Source of the DNA: Mactromeris polynyma
Lineage: Eukaryota; Mollusca; Bivalvia; Venerida; Mactridae
Reading direction: 5' to 3'
Length of the DNA stretch: 64,000 nucleotides
Assembly (NCBI GenBank): GCA_032209605.1
Contig: JASFXZ010000028.1
Coordinates: forward strand, 6,644,941 to 6,708,940
How positions within the stretch are numbered: position 1 is the first letter of the stretch; each line of letters opens with the position of its first letter. This document shows, in pieces, positions 59,028 through 64,000 of this stretch. The position numbers and the translations under genes were made by a program. Below the pieces are notes generated by a model that did not search any database, was not told the DNA's origin, and saw only the letters and a list, made by a program, of their open reading frames with translations.

Positions 59028-59171
59028 ATGACTGACGCGGCGGAAACAAAAACAAACTGCAGACAAACAAACGGGTCGGAGGAGGAGAAGCAGGCGTTAG
59101 TGGAATGTTGTTATGAAAAGCAGCTGTCTGAAATGAATGGCATGTTTTGGGTGGCTGTAACTGCACAGTAA
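59028..59171 (+). CDS. Myb/SANT-like fragment in Harbinger-like element
   Basis: From ATG at 59028: MTDAAETKTNCRQTNGSEEE, then KQALVECCYEKQLSEMNG and WVAVTAQ. 'EEkqaLv..v......' is the first helix of the Myb-like DNA-binding protein that PIF/Harbinger elements carry beside their transposase. At 59165 the sequence reads CACA|GTAAGT, a good donor, and NAQAGKRKRK near 59655-59685 could be a later piece. The domain is incomplete. Confidence 0.45.
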   Translation: MTDAAETKTNCRQTNGSEEEKQALVECCYEKQLSEMNGMFWVAVTAQ

Positions 59172-59504
59172 GTAGTTTTAATTTGTTAAATTATTCAAAT
59201 AGCCAAATACATAAATACCGTGTTTAGTTCTTTGATATAGCAGACATTTATCATTTACAAGTAAGACAGGCTACCCGCCTATTAATGGACTTGTAGATAC
59301 ACAGATTTGCGCTAAGGTAAACGAATGCCTAACCACTGCGAGTCATAGGTCCCAGTTATATTACTGAATCAAGAGCTACTGGTCCCAAGGGGATCGTCGT
59401 GATGATTGCTTCTACTTTGCAATATGTAAATCTATATACAATTGTTATGACGGTTATGCCAGTAAATAATCACAAATGAACTTTTATTAAGCCTAAAATA
59501 GATC

Positions 59505-59585
59505 AATATGAATTTGGTGTTCGAACCCTCGACCCCAGATATTCTAGTATAGCACTCTACCAAATGAACTAACTGGGCGTCTGAT
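59505..59585 (-). pseudogene. tRNA-like sequence (SINE or tRNA relic)
   Basis: The minus strand reads 'TAGTTCATTTGGTAGAGTGC' (A box) and 'GAGGGTTCGAACACC' (B box) at tRNA spacing. The acceptor halves do not pair, so it is a relic nested in the Harbinger-like element. Confidence 0.6.
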
Positions 59586-60429
59586 TAACTTTTTTTCATT
59601 TGTAAAATAAATTCATACTTCTTATACATTTCAGCCGCTACATGTTCCAACACCAACAATGCACAGGCGGGCAAAAGGAAGCGTAAATGTATGTTGGGTT
59701 TACTGCTGTCCTATAGTTATTTGTATTAATTTTTAGTAATTATCCACAATTTTCAGTCCAATTAGGTAAATAAAAAGTTCATATTGGTATAAGGATTAAA
59801 AAACTAGAACAAAATTTGTTGACAGAACAAAGTTATATTTGTAGCTGTATCTGCATATTTGTCTCACAATAACTTTCCTGTATTTCAGGTGACTGTCTAT
59901 CAGAACTGATATAATTGAAAAAAGAGAAATTGTCTCTTTTCAGAGAATTGGTGCAACTTAAAAGGGAATCTTTATAATTTAAACAACTGAAATTTGCCAC
60001 ATTGAACCCCTTCAGTTCTAAATGATTTGTTTATTATTGTTATATATATTTTGTTATTGTTATTTTCTTATTGTTTATGCAGCAATAAATTGAAATGTGT
60101 ATTTGAGTTGTGGTGTTTGTACATTTCTAAAAAACAACACTGATGATAATATAGACAAAAGCAAAGTAAAATAATGTATGTGCTTTGAAGTAAGGACACA
60201 AATACAATTCAACACTAATTTAAAGGTTAACATTTGTGTATCTTAGACTGCAAATAGAATGCACTGAAACAAATAACTATTCATGAATGTTTAATGTCTG
60301 CCAATGAATAAGACACTATAATGACATGCATACACCACTCTTATGCAACCATCTATAAAACAAGAGACCAATGAGGGCATGTGCTCTACTGGCTGACTGA
60401 ATTCGTTCACTTTTTGTCTTTAAGTTATA

Positions 60430-60960
60430 AGAAGGCAATTATGGAGGCTATATTGATTGCAGAAATATTGCCAAATTCAAGGGCCATAATGCAGTCATGA
60501 ATGCACGTATCTGTCTTTTCAAAAAGAACCAAGATCTCATGGATATCAAACGACTGTCCAAGTTTGGTGAAGATCAAATAAAGAATAGAAGCTATTCACA
60601 AGCTCATGCATGGCAATTTTGTCATTTTCGAGAGATCATAATCTAGTCAAGCACTAGTGGATCTGGCTGGTATCATGGATATCTACCTACTGTATAAGTT
60701 TGGTAAACAGCAGATAATATAGAAGGTGCTATTCTGTTCACAAGCTGTATTATAGAACATTTGACATTTTTAAGGGCCATAATTCAGTCATGCATGGGCA
60801 GTTCTGGCTAGATATCTAAAGGAACAGAGCTCTTATGGATATCTTACTACTGTATAAATTTGATTGAAATACAACCAAACTAACGTCTTTATCATGTTCA
60901 CAAGCAATTGTTTACGGACGTACGGACGGGCGTACGGACGACAGACACCGCGCCATCGCA
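60430..60960. repeat. Internal repeat of about 150-170 bp in Harbinger-like element
   Basis: Words such as 'AGGGCCATAATTCAGTCATG', 'ATGGATATC' and 'ACTGTATAAGTTTGGT' recur around 60480, 60620-60700 and 60775-60860. A block of GGACGTACGGACGGGCGTAC lies at 60914-60940. Confidence 0.6.
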
Positions 60961-61465
60961 TAAGCTCTTCTGTTCTTTTGTCAGTAAGGCTAACATTATT
61001 GAAATTGTTAATTGCATGACACTTAAATAAAGAATATAGAATGGTTCTCTTTAGCATCTAATCAAATTTGTCTCTTAGCCTATATTTACGAATGTTACGC
61101 ATGCCTATGACCATTCGTAGCATTTTGGCTTAAACTTACGAATTTGTAGCGTCTGCATGCGTAAGAAAATATTGATAAAACGCTCTTGCGATAGTAAGAA
61201 CGTCGTAAGAAAATCTTACGAATTCGTAGCGTCTGCATGCGTACGAAAATATTGATAAAACGCTCTTGCGATCGTAAGAATGTCGTAAGTAAATCTTACG
61301 AAAATTTCGTGCGTAAGAACGTTGATAAAACGGGCCCATAGAGTATATATATTACACAGAGCACTTAGTATGTCTCTTAAAGGACTTCTCAGAAATTTAT
61401 TACAAAACAAATATATTTTATCATTGATGTGTAATATATATCCAGATATCAGTGACTTGAAAATG

Positions 61466-61620
61466 ATGTGCCCCCGTCCATTTAGCACAATCGGTAGAAC
61501 GCTCGACTGCTCTACTGGTCATGGGTTCAAAACCCGGGCGAGGCGAATGTTTGACTGAATTGATATACTTGAATGAAGATGTATGCAAAGTCATTTGTCC
61601 TCTGAACTCTGATTTAAGTG
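61466..61620 (+). repeat. tRNA-derived SINE in copy C
   Basis: Counterpart of 40905-41060, with 'CAATCGGTAGAACGCTCGAC' and 'GGGTTCAAAACCCGGGCG'. It gives rise to an antisense frame containing PGFEPMTSR, which is a by-product. Confidence 0.7.
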
Positions 61621-62009
61621 GAGGTTTGTAACCCAGGAGCACTGGTTAGATCAACTACCGAGCGTAACTGAAATGCTGAAACTGCGGAAAGTCAGAAACA
61701 AAGAAACACGAAATTGATTGTAATCAACTACGCAATGAAAACCTCCGATACAGTTTAGAACTTCTTGTTGTTCTAAACATCAATTGAAAATATGTTATTT
61801 TACCAATGACTTGATAAGTTATTTGACGATCTCTAGATACACGTATTACGTTACAAAGAAGTCTGTTACATTATGTACTACATCAAACTTGACTTCCTTT
61901 TACCCGTCTTTGAAAACTTTAAATACATTTATGATATCGTAACAAAAGATAGTGTGACACTACATCGCAATAAGTTGAACCAGCGTACCGAGACCCACTT
62001 GTCACTTGA

Positions 62010-62490
62010 CTCAAAATTTGATGAGGGCCATTGTTTCCTCCGATGATAAAGTTTATAGTGTTGGCGTTATTGCCATATAAGGGAATTATTGTTTTTTACA
62101 CGTATGGCGACACATGAAGCACGGGGATTTTGTAAACCTCGAAAATCACGATTTTGACGGCATGTATACTGAGTGTACATGTCTGAATTTCTGTGTTTTT
62201 GTTACAACTTTGCAATTCAGCGTGTGTGTGAGCATTCAATATAATGAATCAAAACCTAAGAAGGCGGCTTACGCCTGGCGAGATGAATAGGGGGGTCGGT
62301 ATGTTGCAGGCAGGCGTGTCCCAGAGGCAGGTTGCCCGCACATTGAATGTGTCCCACAGCGTTGTTCAACGCATGTGGAATCGTTTCCAAATCGAAGGAA
62401 ATGTAGCACATTTATATGGTGGTGGCCGTTCTAGGTGTACAGCACATGCACAAAACCGATATATTGTTGTTCAGGCCCGGCGCAATTTTA
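62010..62490 (+). mobile_element. Truncated Tc1 element, same family as 29966-31524
   Basis: Begins CTCAAAATTTGATGAGGGCC and aligns with the 5' end of the Tc1 in copy A read in the transposase direction. The target TA is lost (TGA). After 62490 a second element is inserted and the rest of the Tc1 is not found. Confidence 0.8.
62244..62490 (+). pseudogene. Tc1 transposase N-terminus, cut off
   Basis: MNQNLRRRLTPGEMNRGVG, MLQAGVSQRQVARTLNVSHS and VVQRMWNRFQIEGNVAHLYG, ending VVQARRN. This is the bipartite helix-turn-helix DNA-binding domain of the family, intact for about 82 residues. It is interrupted by the element at 62491-62878; no catalytic domain follows. Confidence 0.85.
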
Positions 62491-62878
62491 CTCCATGTTC
62501 CGAAGTCCATCTCCACATCCAAGTCCGAGACCACCTCTTCAGTTACAATGTAAAAAATGCCAATAATGACGACTAGTGGTGAACGATAACCATTGGCAAT
62601 GGCTGCCAAAACCATGAGAGAACCCCCAACCCCGAAACGATCTTGTTCAAATACACAACAAATAGCACATCATTCATTTCTCCAATTCCAACCAGTGTGT
62701 ACACGAGCCAAATTAAGACGATTTATACGATGACGTTGCGTTAAAACGCATCCGGCTTAAGGACGCCGTCCGTGTAAACCGTTCTCCCGCAGACGATTAC
62801 GAACAGTTTGCCCACTGATTCGTTTATTATACATTTATGAACGGACTTGGATCTGGAGATGGACTGCGGAACATGGAG
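62491..62878 (-). mobile_element. Nested 388-bp Tc1/mariner-type element
   Basis: TA flanks (62489-62490, 62879-62880). Inverted ends start CTCCATGTTCCG and match over about 42 bp with two or three mismatches. The minus strand retains a decayed transposase piece: LARVHTGWNW, FEQDRFGVGGSLMVLAAIA and SPLVVI, resembling the Tc1 stretch EHDRfGGGSVMVWGGIS. It was therefore derived from a Tc1-like transposon by internal deletion and landed inside another. Confidence 0.8.
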
Positions 62879-62880
62879 TA

Positions 62881-63309
62881 AAAAAGGGGGTGTTCTCAGA
62901 GTATTTTGTTCAAATAGCTAGCAGTATACCATGTACAGTATACACGAAATAAAACCTAGACGATACTTGAACTCATTCAAGCGACCTTAGCATTACAGCT
63001 GTAGCTATCGTACAGTTCAGCCTTACAAATATGCGATTCAATACAATATACCCGATGTATAATCTGCTTTGAATGTAATATTGGAATAACAGGTGAATCG
63101 CCAGAAACTTCTATTGATTTTGTGAATATGATCATATTTCATCGCAACATTGCAAGTATGTTATCTAGAAGAAACCAAGTGCTTCTGGTTTTCATGTGGT
63201 TGAGGTCACATCCTTCATATAGGTTTATTGTGGTGTTGTTTAACATAAGTATCTCAACGGTTAAATAACTTATAAAGGTAAACCTGTACTTGACAATATC
63301 TTACATCAT
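62881..63309. other. No feature seen
   Basis: AT-rich spacer between the nested Tc1 and the HARBI1-like pseudogene. Confidence 0.4.
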
Positions 63310-63830
63310 TATTTACACGGCCTACGGTGGAAGAGTGGTCAAACCTGGGTAACTGGGATAAACTTGACATAGCTGTTGGTGCAAATAATGGTACACGCCA
63401 TGGAAGTAATACAACTGTAGAAAATCAGCAGCAGTTTTACTCAGGACATACATGCTTTCACTGTATTCACACCCAGGTTGTCATAGACAATAATGGAATA
63501 ATTAGACATTTAAAGACGGGGTTTCTGGGCCATCGGAATGATCCCTAGCAGTTTATGCTCATGCATCAAATAGGACAACAACTTCCATTTCCTGATTATT
63601 TAATATTGCTGGTTGATAAAATTTTATCTAACAGGTTTCCGGTCATAACACCTTTCTCCAGCGCACAGCTTGAGACGTGCATGCCGATAAAACCGCTTTA
63701 GTTCACATTACAAAATTCAAGTGGAACATTCGATAGCAGAACTTAAGACCTATCACTGCGCTGGTTCCCTTTGGCAGCACCCAAGACCATTGCGAAACTT
63801 GTTTGTCGTCAAAAAGAAATTGGGCTGATA
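63310..63830 (+). pseudogene. HARBI1/IS5-like DDE transposase, broken
   Basis: The plus strand reads VEEWSNLGNWDKLDIAVGAN then NGT (the family has 'vGAiDGThc', so the first catalytic Asp is Asn here). FYSGHTCFHCIHTQVVIDNN and GIIRHLKTGFLGHRNDP follow. After a stop come QFMLMHQIGQQLPFPDY and LLVDKI (second Asp). In another frame near 63720 comes VEHSIAELKTYHCAGSLWQH (third catalytic Glu region) and KKKLG. It has stops and at least one frameshift. No matching ends are found in the window. Confidence 0.8.
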
Positions 63831-64000
63831 CATGCATATTTAGTATGTGGTTGTTCTTGAAAATAATTATCAATTGTTATTGTTAGATTAGAACCATATT
63901 GTATGGTTTTCAGAAATTATATTGCATAAATACTTTGAGACACTCTTTGACGTTTCTCTATTTTCTAATGTTACGAGTATATGTCTGAAACATTGAATAC
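63831..64000. other. No feature seen
   Basis: AT-rich right edge. Confidence 0.3.

Larger units (their letters stand above)
58771..61337 (+). mobile_element. Harbinger-like DNA transposon (2567 bp), non-autonomous
   Basis: Ends GGGCCCGTTATATCAA and, inverted, GGGCCCGTTTTATCAA. A 3-bp ATA repeat flanks them (58768-58770 and 61338-61340). Inside each end lie repeats of ATTCTTACGAAAATACTTAC or TAGCGTCTGCATGCGTA words. A 3-bp TA-rich target duplication, GGG start and a Myb-like ORF fit the PIF/Harbinger group. Copy B is the empty site near 40785. No DDE transposase is present, so it depends on another element. Confidence 0.7.
57475..62009. repeat. Remnant of a further unit (copy C, middle part)
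   Basis: 57475-57680 matches B 39864-39965; 57775-57880 matches A 29040-29150; 57890-58740 matches B 40000-40780; 61340-61995 matches B 40785-41530. It is interrupted by the Harbinger-like element (58771-61337). Confidence 0.75.

Noticed and set aside
61466..61545. A functional tRNA gene
   Set aside because: The boxes are present but the acceptor and anticodon arms pair poorly, and the same sequence recurs as part of a repeat at 40905.

Overview
The window is animal nuclear DNA: AT-rich, with spliced genes, Tc1/mariner and Harbinger-type DNA transposons, a CR1/L2-type LINE, tRNA-derived SINEs and many minisatellites. One SINE family (body reading roughly 'TTTAACGCCGTTTCTCAAC', here at 1375-1600 and 36006-36171) is one I know from bivalve molluscs, so I infer a bivalve. 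The species cannot be fixed from the sequence.

Left part (1-17.2 kb, minus strand): the 5' portion of a thioester-containing-protein / CD109 / alpha-2-macroglobulin family gene. I resolved fifteen internal exons with consensus splice sites and phases that agree at every junction. They encode about 593 residues covering macroglobulin domains MG1 to MG6. The signal-peptide exon was not found, and the C-terminal half (bait region, CUB, thioester domain, MG8) lies beyond the left edge. One intron holds a 2.5 kb minisatellite (6.75-9.3 kb) and another holds a dead mariner-like element (14.2-15.9 kb).

Middle part (18-25 kb): a degenerate 26-bp minisatellite, an unassigned exon-like ORF, decayed retroelement pieces (reverse-transcriptase C-terminus, CCHC zinc-knuckle ORF) and a short Cys-rich/helix-turn-helix ORF.

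Duplicated part (23.2-62 kb): a unit of about 9.9 kb is tandemly repeated. Copy A is about 23.2-35.1 kb and copy B about 35.1-42.2 kb. Diverged, deleted remnants of further copies lie at 54.5-56.4 and 57.5-62.0 kb (called C). Insertions present in one copy and absent from another give filled/empty-site pairs: a retroelement and a Tc1 in A, a SINE in B, a Harbinger-like element in C. Copy A holds the only intact recognisable host gene here, a two-exon coiled-coil protein of 285 residues. Copy C keeps only its exon 1, which differs from A by nine substitutions, all amino-acid-changing, while the flanking non-coding DNA is more conserved.

Between and beyond the copies lie a complete mariner-like element (42.4-43.6 kb), a 50-bp satellite (44.2-45.25 kb), a three-unit long-period repeat (45.7-46.2 kb), a 5'-truncated CR1/L2 LINE (47.0-49.15 kb) and an array of palindromes matching the heat-shock-element core (53.9-54.4 kb). 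The right end holds a truncated Tc1 carrying a nested 388-bp element and a decayed HARBI1/IS5-like transposase (63.3-63.83 kb).

No operon, CRISPR array or prokaryotic system is present. The most interesting signals are the fast-evolving exon 1, the conserved 82-nt hairpin in copies A and B, the palindrome array, and a minisatellite whose units carry splice-donor-like and acceptor-like sequences.
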